Shown here: positions 24,843 through 38,250 of the stretch, in pieces
Position numbering within the stretch: position 1 is the first letter of the stretch
How the letters are laid out: each line of letters starts with the position of its first letter
Assembly (NCBI GenBank): GCA_942159475.1
Contig: OW804094.1
Location: forward strand, 55,424,966-55,488,965
Origin: Sthenelais limicola
Taxonomy: Eukaryota; Annelida; Polychaeta; Phyllodocida; Sigalionidae
Reading direction: 5' to 3'
Length of the DNA stretch: 64,000 bases
Notes under the pieces: model-generated
What the model saw: only the letters and a program-made list of their open reading frames with translations
Databases searched by the model: none
Told to the model about the DNA's origin: nothing
Program-made: the position numbers and the translations under genes

Positions 24843-27800
24843 ATCATCCATCCAGCTATTCTCCTCATAGGGGAGAAGGTATTAAAGGCAGTGACGCTAG
24901 GTAAAATGGGACAAAATTAAACCTGGCACTAAACAATGATAATTGCTCGGTCCATGTTGATGGCCTACTAGAACGCACACAAGAACTCCCTCGGGTGAAA
25001 TGACCACACAGGGTTTTAAAAAGGAGAAAATACCAGGTTAGTCCAGTGACAGTTGGTCTATGGAGACTATAACAAAAAGGAAAGGAATAACTAGTAGGTA
25101 CACCCAGGGACTACACTTAAGCTAACTACATTCCTTTTTTTAGATTTCAATAAGTGGGGACTGGAGTCACAACTTAAACTGCCTAGCCCCCTTCATCTCC
25201 ATACGTTCAAGAGATAGCTACATCCTGGCATACAATTTTAAGGGCAGAAGTGGGAACGTGCTGTTTTCACCTCGCCTTACTGGCTAAAATCTACACACGG
25301 AAGCTTATATGAGAGGATTTTACCTTTAATACAAAGCATTGTCACCATGAAATGCCCCGGATGGGCCATAGTTAATGTAATGCTACATATATTGGCGCAG
25401 TCCCCAGAAGCAATGGCCGGATGTGTTCGATAATTCATCTCTGAAGATAATAAAGCTAATATATTATGCATATACTCCAGAAATTTATAACCCTCAGTAC
25501 CTGGAGGCTCTCGGACACAGTATTATGGAGATTCTGGCTTATGCATGAAGCCAGTCCATAGACTACTGATGCAATATGGATCAAAGGTGGTTATGAAGGG
25601 AATTATACATCCTACGCTATTTCCCATTTTCCGTTCCCGGCTCGTCAACCATGCTATGCTCTTCACCCATCTACTAGAATATCAACAGTTGCTCTCCAAT
25701 CCCCTTCCTCCAACCCGCCGACCAAGAACATTCCATGAATATCATTATCAATCTAAAATGCAAATAGTAAAGCTAGAGCTTATTTCCTTTTCTCCACCCC
25801 TCCACCTGTTCAGAAAAGGTGGCTTCGGTCGTTTTCCTCCAAAAGTGATAATCCGAAGATAATGGACGTACCAAAAGAGAGCATCTGTCGGAACAGTCTA
25901 AACAGGAAACAATGACAGCTGCAGTTATATAAGTATTCCCTTAGAGTAAAACACATTATTTTATACTAAGGTATTCCTAAATACAAGTCATATCGTCCCT
26001 TCGTTGAACCATCTTACGGTGATATATAATATTATTCATGAATCCTGTATTAATTAGAATACATTCTAGCATTCGATGCACATGGAGACAAATTCCTTCT
26101 CATCTCGCAGGATGGAGGGAAGGCGGTGGTGGGAGAGCCAGCGCCTAGAACTAGGTCACCCACTTCTCTCTCCTGTGTATAACAAAATAACCATTGTATC
26201 CCCCGCCGCGAAGCCAGTCGTGTGGTGGGTGGGTGGCCAGGATTTGGGCGTAGGGGATGGTTAGAAGAGTACCTAGTGTACCTAGTCTATAGTACTAGAT
26301 GGACATTGTATATGGAGTGAAAAACATGAAACGAAAGACGGCCTGCTGTTAAGAGTATGTGGCTTCCTATAATTATAATGAATCAAACTACACAGAAAAG
26401 GATAAGTTATTAAGCTAGTGGTATATATTCTCGTTGTTTATACCTTGGTATAATTATAGCTTAGTTATTCGATGGTATTGCGATGAAGCGTTGCTGGTCT
26501 CGTCCCATACTCGGTAACAACGTTAGCTGGTTTTGTCTAGGTTATACCCACCAGATTGTACGTGGTTATTATTTATTGGAAATATCAATTTAACCTCCGA
26601 GCAATAGACACCTCCGTCTCTATTACTCTGAGATTTGATATAACATACCCTCAGCACTGAATACAACTGCTTCCTTCCTGAGGATGTGCCGACCCACGCC
26701 GATCCTACATTTTGGATCCACCATATGGAAATATAGCTAACTATTATATCTTATCTATCATACATGAAGTAAAAGAAAAACGACATAACTTCAAAATTGA
26801 TGTATAGTATGTTACTTGTGATCATCTACAATTCGAATTGTCAATTACCTAAATACTACAGAGCAAGCCCTGCAAACAACCCCGCGAGGTCAAGGGTCAA
26901 GTCGAGGGGAGGAAGGGGAAACCCTGCAATGGACGAGAGAACCCTGACCACAACGGGGATGCCCCAGGGACACAATAATGTTATGGCGGGAGATCGGCCG
27001 AGGGACGAATATAAAAAAAAAACAGGAGAAAGGTAACAGAAAATGGACGGGGTATGAAGTTTAGTTTACCGCAAGAATAAACCTAAACAGAAATAAAAGG
27101 AAACGTTTAATCTAACAGAATACTTCCTCAACCACCCACGTCGGTGCCGCAAATTGGGAAGATGAATAATTCGAATATCATTTCATCTCCAGATAAAGAC
27201 TTTGCGTACACATATTAAGAATAAGGATGGAGGAGGAATTATTTATCTCAATAAAGAGCGAGGCCAAATTGAAATGAGATGTCATTTACTCCAACTCTCT
27301 AGCCTTATCATTAGACCCCTTTATCCTTTCCAATGCTTGCATAAATAATTACCAAGCCACAACTGTTTCAGACAACAGTATTTATTGATATAAACACCAC
27401 CATAAGCGTCAGTAATAAACCTCCCTGTTGCCACCGTTGCTAGGTTACCAACTCACAATTTATTGATGTTCATTTTCCCTCGGTATGATCAGTATGATGC
27501 CAAATGTTTAGACTGTGCTATTGCATCTGAATAGTGTAGGTTATTCCAATAGACCAACACTGATCTTCCATTCAACTGGCCCATCCACCGAGACCATCTA
27601 TTTGATATTATAGAGATATTGCCATGAAGCAACACTGCAATGTAAAAGCTTAGATGTACCAAGGTAAAAGGAAGCATGGTACAGGGCAGGGGGGCAATCT
27701 GACACTACGCGATATGTCGTAAGCCTACAGGAGTAGGGTATCTTTGGCCTTGTGGAGTCAATAAGAGGAGGGAAAATGGTCCACATACATAATGTGGACT

Positions 27801-28101
27801 TACAATCGGTATTATTAGAGCCCCCAACCAATGATGCCAGGAGTGAGTGAGATTGGTTGCTTTACGCCCTTATCAACACTTTGAAGTGTTATATCAAGGG
27901 CGGGAGAGCTGAGAGGGAGGCAGTTTATGATCATACCCAGGAAATAAGAGATAGAGAAGTAGGGAGAGAGACAGAGAAAAGAGACAGAAATGATGCCAGG
28001 AGCCAAACATTATTCGCACTTGCTGATACGTAGATAATAAGTAATAACATGCACATCTACTAATGTGCGGGCCGAACTATGTGTTCGTGTTTATTTCAAT
28101 A

Positions 28102-28128
28102 TTATACATGTATAGAGTATACATGTAT
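28102..28128. repeat. Two self-complementary 12-mers in tandem
   Basis: TATACATGTATA, itself a perfect palindrome, occurs at 28102-28113 and again at 28117-28128, separated by GAG. The arrangement resembles a paired dimer-binding site or a simple AT-rich repeat; no function can be assigned. Confidence 0.75.
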
Positions 28129-29468
28129 AGATTAAAGCATATCATTATTCGTATGAATCAACCACGAATCGAAAGCCTTGGTAATCCGAACCTATGCACC
28201 TGAATGAGTGACCAAATACAAACGTAAGCCGTATTAGATTGGAGGCGACAGGAGGGCGCATGATACCAGAAAGGAATGAAAATTGAATGGAAATTAACCT
28301 CAGATATACATCATTTGCCCTCTTAGTCTTGGCGAGAGCATGGTATGATAATCCATTTGACATGTGTTTATCATATAGGCCTAGGCATGATTATAACAAG
28401 AAAATTTCACGAGTAACAGGATAAATGTGTCATATCTGACTCAATGTTCGTGACTAATAATACCCATACCAATTTATTTCTTAAAATTCAAGATGAAAAT
28501 GACCCCTTGTTCCTTTCAGGAAATGACTAAGGGAGTGATTGTACGCTCGGGAAAAAGATCTTCACATCCGTGACGGGGTAATAAAAAGGTGGACCAACTA
28601 AAAAAAAGAATAAGTAGTCTGGGTCCGGGTCGGTACAATCACTATAGCTGGCAACGACATCTTAAACTCTCTTTGGGAGCGTTTTATTTCGACATTTTTG
28701 TATACACATGTTAAATAACACTCAACAATGTAAACATGGGATGTTTATCGAATTGGCATGTGACAGGACAGATATTCCTTGAAATCATTCCGTCAATATT
28801 GACTCTAATATCTATAAATGTTGAATATGATAATCCTAGGTATGCAGATCGGGTCATTCATGAGCCTTGGATTGTATAGTTTCATAAGTTTGTGGACTTG
28901 TGCCATGTGTTCGGCGCCATAAGCTCGCAAGAAGCGTTTACACCCGATTATTCAAGGGTGGGAGGGGAGGAGGATAAGGAGAGAAAGAGTGGGAAGTTGG
29001 GGGAGAGAGAAGGGAGGGGGCAGCTGCGTGCGCGAATGCTGGCATGAAAACCAATGATCAGCCACACGGATCAGTCAACATTGTCAATCCTCCGTGTATG
29101 AGTCCCACTAGACCAGGCGGCAGTGAGATATACTAGGCCTACTGCTATTACGAGAAGGAATACGTGTACACGAAGTCTCGATTATGTATAATGAAAATGT
29201 GGAGATGAATGCGTATTGATATGCATCATGAAAACTGGGCTAATCAATACAAACTTGTCTCTGCATGGATCACCACGAGGGAGGGGGCACTGTTGGGGTG
29301 CGAGGGGATTGAAACGAATACTGGGGCGAGAATAGAAGCCTACGACTACGTACAATTACAAAGGTAGGGGGAGATCATGTGTAATGAAAGAATATAGGCT
29401 AAAGGTAGAGAGATAATAGGAGAATTGAAGGAGGGGTATTAAGGGTATTAAATTGTTTCACTCATAGG

Positions 29469-29500
29469 CTCTTTGAAATGGAATATTTTCAGCCACAACT
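29469..29500 (-). repeat. 32-nt exact copy of ZSWIM-like exon 1 sequence
   Basis: These 32 bases are identical, in the same orientation, to 31126-31157 inside the first coding exon of the ZSWIM-like gene, 1.66 kb away. In the exon they encode the segment [10 protein letters not shown]. The flanks on both sides differ, so this is an isolated filler-like fragment and not a duplicated exon. It lies downstream of the exon 1 splice donor, that is, inside the presumed first intron. Confidence 0.9.
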
Positions 29501-31435
<1,935 letters not shown>

Positions 31436-32625
31436 CCGCAATGGGAGGTCAACAAAGCCCCGGAACATGGATGGCAAGAGGACACGATCAATCACACCGT
31501 ATGAAAACATAATATCGAGAGAGACACACCAAGGAAGTATGGGCAAAAGGGGAGGGAAAGTATTAGGACGGAAACGCTTTGCCTGTTGCTTTTTAGCAGA
31601 ACTGAAAGTCAACAATCCAATATTTTCTCCCTAAGCTAAATTTCGCTTGCCAAGTAGAGTGTGGCAGCGGTTTACATTCGCAACGTAGGCCTACTGTCAT
31701 TAATATAGGGCCTGCTCGGCCGACTCCAGAACTAGCACTATCGGTGTCGATGAGGGAACCTTTGCTTTGGACAATTTAAGGGACCTGGGCGCACTGACAG
31801 CCTCCAATCTAGGTTAACAACCAGGAGGAACAGGAACGGAAAGGAAGGGGGAGGCGCTTGAAATAGATAGTTCCTTGAACCCCCCTTTCTGAAAATGTTG
31901 ATCGTTGCACTTCGGTACTTTAAATTGTAGCCTAAACACTCAGTGTGAGTGGCGATTCACGATTTTGCCAGGCGTCCCAGATCCTTCTGTAGCCTACTCC
32001 AAGTTTCGACAAATATAAAACCCTGTAGAAAGCATGGACCCAGGAATAGTGATGAGGACACGAGTGTTTCGTTTAGGCTACGCGGATATAGGAAGGGAAA
32101 TAGGCCTACATTTTGTTTGAAGCATGACTGTTGCCATAGATTAATAAAAATGGACTATGAGTCTTTTAACGTGTAATTAAGCATGTTGTATGCAAAATAC
32201 CTATCAATGTTATCTAGCCATGTATAATTGCTATTTTATCTTTAGCCTTTGCGCAGGTTCTTTTTTAGTCACCACAAAAGGCTAAATGCAGCTAGGATAA
32301 CAGCTATAGCTGCCTTTATAGCCTACCTATGATAAATATACACCAATTTAAATATCTCCCTACTCATGCGCCAAGCAAATCGATATGTACAAGTTTATCA
32401 ATATATTGGCCTACCCTCACGATATTTTTAAGAATGGGAATTATCTAAGATGTGAAAACCGAAATATATTTCAGTTTGTAATTCTATAATATATGAAAAC
32501 CGACTTAAGCCTCCTAACAAAAAGTGATTGACCAGGATCAACATTGCTTGAACATTAGATTAAAAAGTATGTATGGCCTATGGGGTTCTGAAATACATAA
32601 ACATCCTGGTACCGTTTGTCTGGTA
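31436..32625. other. Upstream region of the ZSWIM-like gene, unassigned
   Basis: AT-rich sequence with several TAGGCCTA words and no coding features or repeats that I can support. Confidence 0.45.
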
Positions 32626-33131
32626 CCATATTTCACCGAAAAAACGCCGGTTCCCGATTGAGAGCCTGCCCGAAAAACCGCCGGGTCATTTATATTCATA
32701 TTTTATATTTATTATGATATTTTATATTTATATAAACTCATGAAATAAATAGCGCCGGCCCCGAAAAACGGGTCGGGTCTATATAATTATGATTGTGATA
32801 ATGATTATGATGCATGTAACATCACTGAGTAATACCTGAATAAATGGTAAAAATTTCAATTCTAAAGACATTATTTCAATTCTGAGTCATCCACTAGGCC
32901 TAAATGACAAGTTCCAGTGAGTTCTCGCTAATATCACTCTGTGTATATAAGAAGGATGACTCTCATAAAAATACAAAAACATTATTATCAAAAAAATATT
33001 TCTGCATGTGTATTCCTGTATTGCAATAAGCGCCTGCCCCGTATTTATAAGCGCCTGCCTTGAATAAGGGTTGGGGCTAGATGGCTAGAATAAAAATAAG
33101 CGTCCGGGCGTTTTTTCCCCGGTGAAATACT
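32626..33131. mobile_element. Non-autonomous TIR element (~500 bp)
   Basis: The left end TATTTCACCG-AAAAAACGCCGG (from 32629) and the right end, which in reverse complement reads TATTTCACCGGGGAAAAAAC (to 33129), form terminal inverted repeats with a small gap. Inside each end, GC-rich modules recur (AGCCTGCCCGAAAAACCG near 32662, and ATAAGCGCCTGCC twice near 33026 and 33048), set in AT-rich filler. No transposase frame is present. No convincing target duplication could be picked (TACC/TACA-like bases flank both ends), so the superfamily is open. Confidence 0.6.
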
Positions 33132-34029
33132 GTATGGATTGGTAGGGGGGGGGGGTATATCATAACCAATACACATACATGAATATAAATTGATGGAATA
33201 GAGCGTGTTGGTCATCTTTCTATATTACATTTGAGGGATCATTCAATGTTAGCTATCAATAATTTTGTTCCTTACGTCAATCGATGAATCGCATGATTCG
33301 TTATTGATTTTATAAATAACATGACATGGACAATTTTTAATTCATTTGTTTTTTTTACATTCATTTATAACGAGTAGATATAGATATAAAGTTGTGATGT
33401 AGATATAAAGCCCAAAGGGGAAATAACTTCCGTCAAGTTTTGTGTAGAGACACAAACGCAATGAACAGTCATTATTTAACAGATAAACATTTGAAATAGA
33501 CTAGGGGAGGCAAAGCAGATTAGTAGGGGATATCTAGCACCCCACTGTAAAACAAATGTCCACTAAAGAGAATTCTTACCAGAGGCAGGTGCAGAAATGA
33601 TTTAGCCTATGAAAACCGTGTGTTTTATCATGGTGATCACGAACGGAATGCGATAAAACGAGTCACTTGAATTGGTTGTCGGCCTATGTGTAATGCTAAC
33701 TGCGATACTATTTGGATAATTACACTTATAACAATTTAAAAATCAAAATAATGGGCTCTACCAGAACAGTTGTGATCAAATTAAGATGAATTGGCAACGT
33801 GAGAATAACTTGTTAAAAACGATACCATTTTATTTTGTAGTTCAGACTAATCTCAAAATTGCCGCCTTGTACATTTAAGTTCACAGGGGTGACACTCACC
33901 CACAAAATTGAAAAATTAACTTCATCGTTTATTTTAAAGAACCCTCCATGTTCATTTTTTGTTGTCCAACATCGGATCTTTATTCGATAGAGACACATAA
34001 GGTCAAAAACAAAATAATACATCGAGGTG
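33132..34029. other. Unassigned non-coding stretch
   Basis: Only a short G homopolymer (about 33146-33155) and AT-rich unique-looking sequence. Confidence 0.4.
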
Positions 34030-34179
34030 ATTATTTTTTTTTTATTATTTTATTTCAATTAAAGGCCAGACATTTAACAATGAACAATTCAAATGTAAAG
34101 ACGTATTGTCCTCCATGGACGTACTTCATACATTGCCTAGATAGTCATATCTCAGAAGGAGACTTACGAGCATGCTAAA

Positions 34180-34270
34180 AAAAAATAAAAAAATAAAAGA
34201 TATCTCTGTTTATCAGAGAGAGAGAAAAAAAACAAAAAAAAACAAAAAAACAAAAAAACAAAAAAACAAA
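34180..34270. repeat. A-rich simple repeat, (A7C)n type
   Basis: Runs of A7-A9 separated by single C, preceded by AAAAAAATA units and a short GAGAGA run. It lies inside the 3' part of the LINE and on the strand opposite to its A-tail. Confidence 0.85.
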
Positions 34271-34595
34271 CCAGACATTTAACTTTGTACATTCGTATGT
34301 GAAGAAAAGAAAAAAGAGACAGTCGTTATTGAAACTCCTGTAGAGACATTATGGAAAGCTCAAGATATATTTTGATACTTAGATACACATTATTCATATG
34401 TGCATTAGGCCAACTACATGACACTCATACGAAAAAACATCACAACATCACTATGAAGCCCAATAAAACAATTCAAAACAGATCCAGAGTCAAAAAAGAC
34501 TTCTTTCTTCTCCCAAATCCATAGGGATAGATGAAAAAGAACATCACAAGGGGGAAAAGAACATCACAAGATATTTAAGACATCATCAACATTCA

Positions 34596-37450
34596 CTAGA
34601 AATTGTCAAAACGAAGCTTCCATTCAAGTTTTACATCGTTCACAAATTTATCTCTATCTTCCTCCATTCTTAAACTTGGAGGGAGGCTGTTCCAAAGGCG
34701 TCTGCCCTTGAGAAAGACGCTACCTCTATATCTTTCACTTCTAGCCCTTAGGATTTTTAACATATTTCTTTCCCTATTTCTCAGGACCTGATTGACATTC
34801 ACGAGTGGTTCAAATGCAATTTTTCTCTTAAAGAAAATTTTGAGCGTCGCGATTTCAGCTCTCTGATACAGAGGGAGGAGGCCAGAACATTCGGTTAACT
34901 CAACATTGGAGAGATCTTTACCATATGCTAGCCTAAGACATTTATTCCACACCCTTTGGATTTTTTTCTTCAGATTAGTTCCTATATTCAGTTGGAGAAA
35001 ATTTCCAAACTCCAGAATCGGTAGAATATAGGTTTTCACTAAAAGCCCACAAATGTTGTTGTTCATAAATTTTCTTCTCCGTCTAATTTCGGCTAGCTTC
35101 CAAGTCGCTGTTCTAACCTGCCTCTCAATCTGTTTTTTAAAAGACAGGCACTCGTTGATGGTAATACCCAAATATTTAAAGGACTTCACCCTTTCGACTT
35201 CTGTTCCTGACATAATAAGGGGGTTGAAATTCCTTATAATATTCCTCTCACCGAAAAGCTGGTATTTTGTTTTTTTTACATTCATCTTCAGAAAATTGTT
35301 GTCGCACCATTCTTCATACTACCTCATTGACATGCTCACCTTTTGGTGTAAAGTGTTGGAATCAAGACCCTCCACCAAAATGGCTGAATCGTCTGCGTAA
35401 AGAATTAATTTTCCTGGGAAGTTGCAAGCCACCATGTCGTTGATAAATATGGAAAACAGGAGTGGTCCCAAAAGTGAACCTTGCGGTACACCACTGGCGA
35501 CCGGCTCAGTACTACTTTCCAAATCATCTGCACACAGATATTGGCCTCTTTCGGCCAGGAAATCAGTCCATACATTTATTAAGAAAGGTCCAAGCCCCAA
35601 TTTTTTCAGTTTGTGAATTAACAGAGTATGATTCACGGAGTTGAAAGCCTTGGATACATCAAAATAAATGGCCGCGACAGCTTTACCCTCATCAACATTT
35701 CTAAAAACATATTCTAGAGTGTCAAACACAGCATCATCGGTTGACTTGTTTTTTCTGAAGCCATATTGGCCGTTATAGAAAAAATCTGACCCTTCCAGAA
35801 AATTATATAAACGATCATAGATTATTCTTTCCAAAACCTTGCTCAATACAGGTACTATTGTTATGGCCCTGATATTGTTAATATCAAGGAGGTTTCCCTG
35901 TTTTGGTAACAGTCTGATTGGTGCTATCTTCCAACTCTTTGGAATACTACCGTTTAAAATAATCCGGTTGATCAAGAAGGTCACAAAGTTTATACAGGAC
36001 AACATGGACATTTTTAGTACACAAGAATCCAACTCCTTGAAACCAGAATTTTTTGACACATCCAAACCATTTACAATTTTTGATATTTGTTCTACCTGGA
36101 CATCAGGTTCGAGGTCAATATCAATATCAACATTCTGTTCATTATCTATCTGGTTGAATACACGATTCTCGCTCCCAATTTTAGCAAAGAAACTATTAGC
36201 ATATTGTAAGGCTTGAAGCCCAGATTTCCTGCCATCATTGGTATCAAATTCATTCAAAGATTGTCTAGTCGAGATTTTCTTTGAGTCGCAAATGGAAGTC
36301 AATGCAGACAAATTTCTTTGGATTAGTACTAACTAAGTCTGCTAACTTTATTTACCAGGAATCGCCTTTTTTTTTAATTAATCAGCCTACTTAATTCTTT
36401 ACGACACTCTCTTGCTGTCCTCCAGTCATCTGCTGACTTGGTTACATGAGCTTGTCTAAAGGCCTGGTTTTTTTCATTCAACTTCTCTTTTACCTCTTGA
36501 TCGATATAAGCCTGGTGTTGGAATCTTTTTCTGACCCTCTTTCTCTTAAAAAACCTTTCACTGCACTCGACTACAGTATCATGAAAATTTTCCCACATTT
36601 CATTTTATCAACCTGCAGATTCTCAAAATCTCTTCTGTCAATTTCTTCCCTCAACGCTTCTTTAAAAACATCCGAGCGTGTTCTCAAACCAGTTTTTACC
36701 CAAATATACTCTCTCTGATTTAGGGGTACATTCCTGTTTCCGAAGAAACTTAAAGTTGAAAAATGGTCTGATATCGATGTAGGGACAACCACATTATTCA
36801 GAACATCTACATTGGTGAACACTATGTCTAAGCAACTTGAGGATCTTTCGGTTACTCTTGTAGGGGCCTCAATTCTACTGTCCAAACTAAAACTCTTCAG
36901 AACATTCTTTAGTTTTTTGCTCAAGGGACTTTCTTTCAGTAGATCTATATTCAGATCCCCACACAATACAATCTTCTTCTTATGACCACTCACCGTTGAC
37001 AAAACCGTCTTTAGGTGCTCAAAAAAAGGGTTAGTGGAGCCCGCCAGAGGCCTGTATGCATTTATCAGTACAAATTTCCCGAAATTTCCTATCTTAACCT
37101 CGACTATTGCATTTCTACCGCCCCATCAGTTTTGTTCAAAGCATTGTATCGATCGCAGTCACATTTGATACCTTTTCGAGCGTAGATTGCTAGACCACCC
37201 CCCTCTTTTCAAGTATGCTAGATCTATCTACCCTATGAAAATCATAGTATGGGTGTTCAAAATATTTGTCGCTGTCCCCATCGTCTAACCAGGTCTCATT
37301 CAGTGCAATTATATCCAAATTGTCATCGAGAAATTCCTGGTGTACATCATCAACTGATCGTCGCAGGCTTCTTACGTTTGAACTAAGTACACTGGCTCCT
37401 TTGGAATTCACCATATATGCTCCAAAGTCTATCGCCCCCATAGCAAACAC
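34596..37450 (-). pseudogene. LINE ORF2: endonuclease-reverse transcriptase, frameshifted
   Basis: The polyprotein is readable in pieces. 37450-37190 holds the endonuclease start (SSNVRSLRRSVDDVHQEF, then ALNETWLDD with the catalytic Glu). 37002-36571 holds the rest of the endonuclease (CGDLNIDLL with catalytic Asp/Asn, SSCLDIVFTN, and the terminal SISDHF with catalytic His). 36598-36374 is a linker rich in basic residues. 36311-35319 holds the RT fingers and palm (YFDVSKAFNSVNH, GVPQGSLLGPLLFSIFIND, and the catalytic box LILYADDSAI near 35390-35408). 35285-34596 holds the thumb and C-terminal part (FKYLGITINECLSFKKQI, RLWNSLPPSLR). The pieces fall in different frames, showing at least three indels, so no intact protein can be made. 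The enzyme would nick target DNA and copy its own RNA at the nick (target-primed reverse transcription). Confidence 0.9.
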
Positions 37451-38250
37451 GAGAATCTAAACAAGAACATGCTTTCAGTCGTTTGAGCTAGGTCGGTCCC
37501 ACCACAGTACATACCTATATCGATACACATTGTAAAAACCCGGCAGCGCTACTACATTAGGTACATTGATTTACAGACTAAACACGTATTTATTTCTGAA
37601 CTCACCGTCATGTTTTCTGTCCTGTCTTACATTATAATCCATGATACAGATTGTCGAAGGGCTAAACATACAGTAACCGACACCATTTTGGATGTCCTTG
37701 ACCTTCGACCGCAAACATGTCGTGATGAGTAAACACATTCTACATCATTCTTTCCGTCAAACTACCTGCATTGCCATTCACAACCATTTTATACATACAA
37801 CTATTTTAGGCAATAAAGGGAAAAATAGGTCGTAGGTTACATATTACATGGAAACCCAAACATTTACATACCGGAAGGACCATTACGACAACAAGTACCC
37901 ATTCTCAGGAGCAAACATGGCGACCACCCACTTCCGTTTGTGTAAATCACCAGGTTGACAAGCGTAATTAGAGCTTCATTAATGCAAAGTTACGTCAGGG
38001 AGCATAATATAACAGTGGCAACTCATACATAAGACCTTCCTACCACTAAATAAAGATATGGCCTTCTCACAAACAGGTAATATGTCCAGAAACTTGATGC
38101 AAAACATTACTTTAACTCGTCGTGTTCAGAACTCTCCTCGTGTTATTGTTATGCTCGACCGGAGTTGAGGCTTCGACAGGTTCTTCATCCATGTATTCCT
38201 CCTGTCAGCTTCGTTTGAGTGCTGTCAAACTTAGATCGATTTCTCCTGGA
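37451..38250 (-). other. LINE spacer between ORF1 and ORF2
   Basis: These 800 bp separate the two LINE frames and contain no long frame. A short tail frame (about 38185-38105) is acidic and then Asn/Thr-rich. ATGGCGACC next to a TTCCG ETS core near 37915-37935 looks promoter-like. Spacers this long between ORF1 and ORF2 are unusual, so an insertion or decayed coding sequence may be hidden here. Confidence 0.4.

Larger units (their letters stand above)
21841..29460. other. Long unassigned stretch, probable intron
   Basis: No coding segment supported. Simple features include TTTA microsatellite sequence around 22628-22655, a 21-nt C homopolymer at 24822-24842, and two palindromic 12-mers at 28102-28128. 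Frames of 60-105 codons occur on both strands without recognisable domains. A SWIM-domain second exon of the ZSWIM-like gene was looked for on the minus strand and not found. Confidence 0.45.

Noticed and set aside
35053..35400. Plus-strand frames of 60-125 codons between 34.6 and 36.7 kb
   Set aside because: They are antisense shadows of the LINE RT; the minus strand carries the recognisable motifs.
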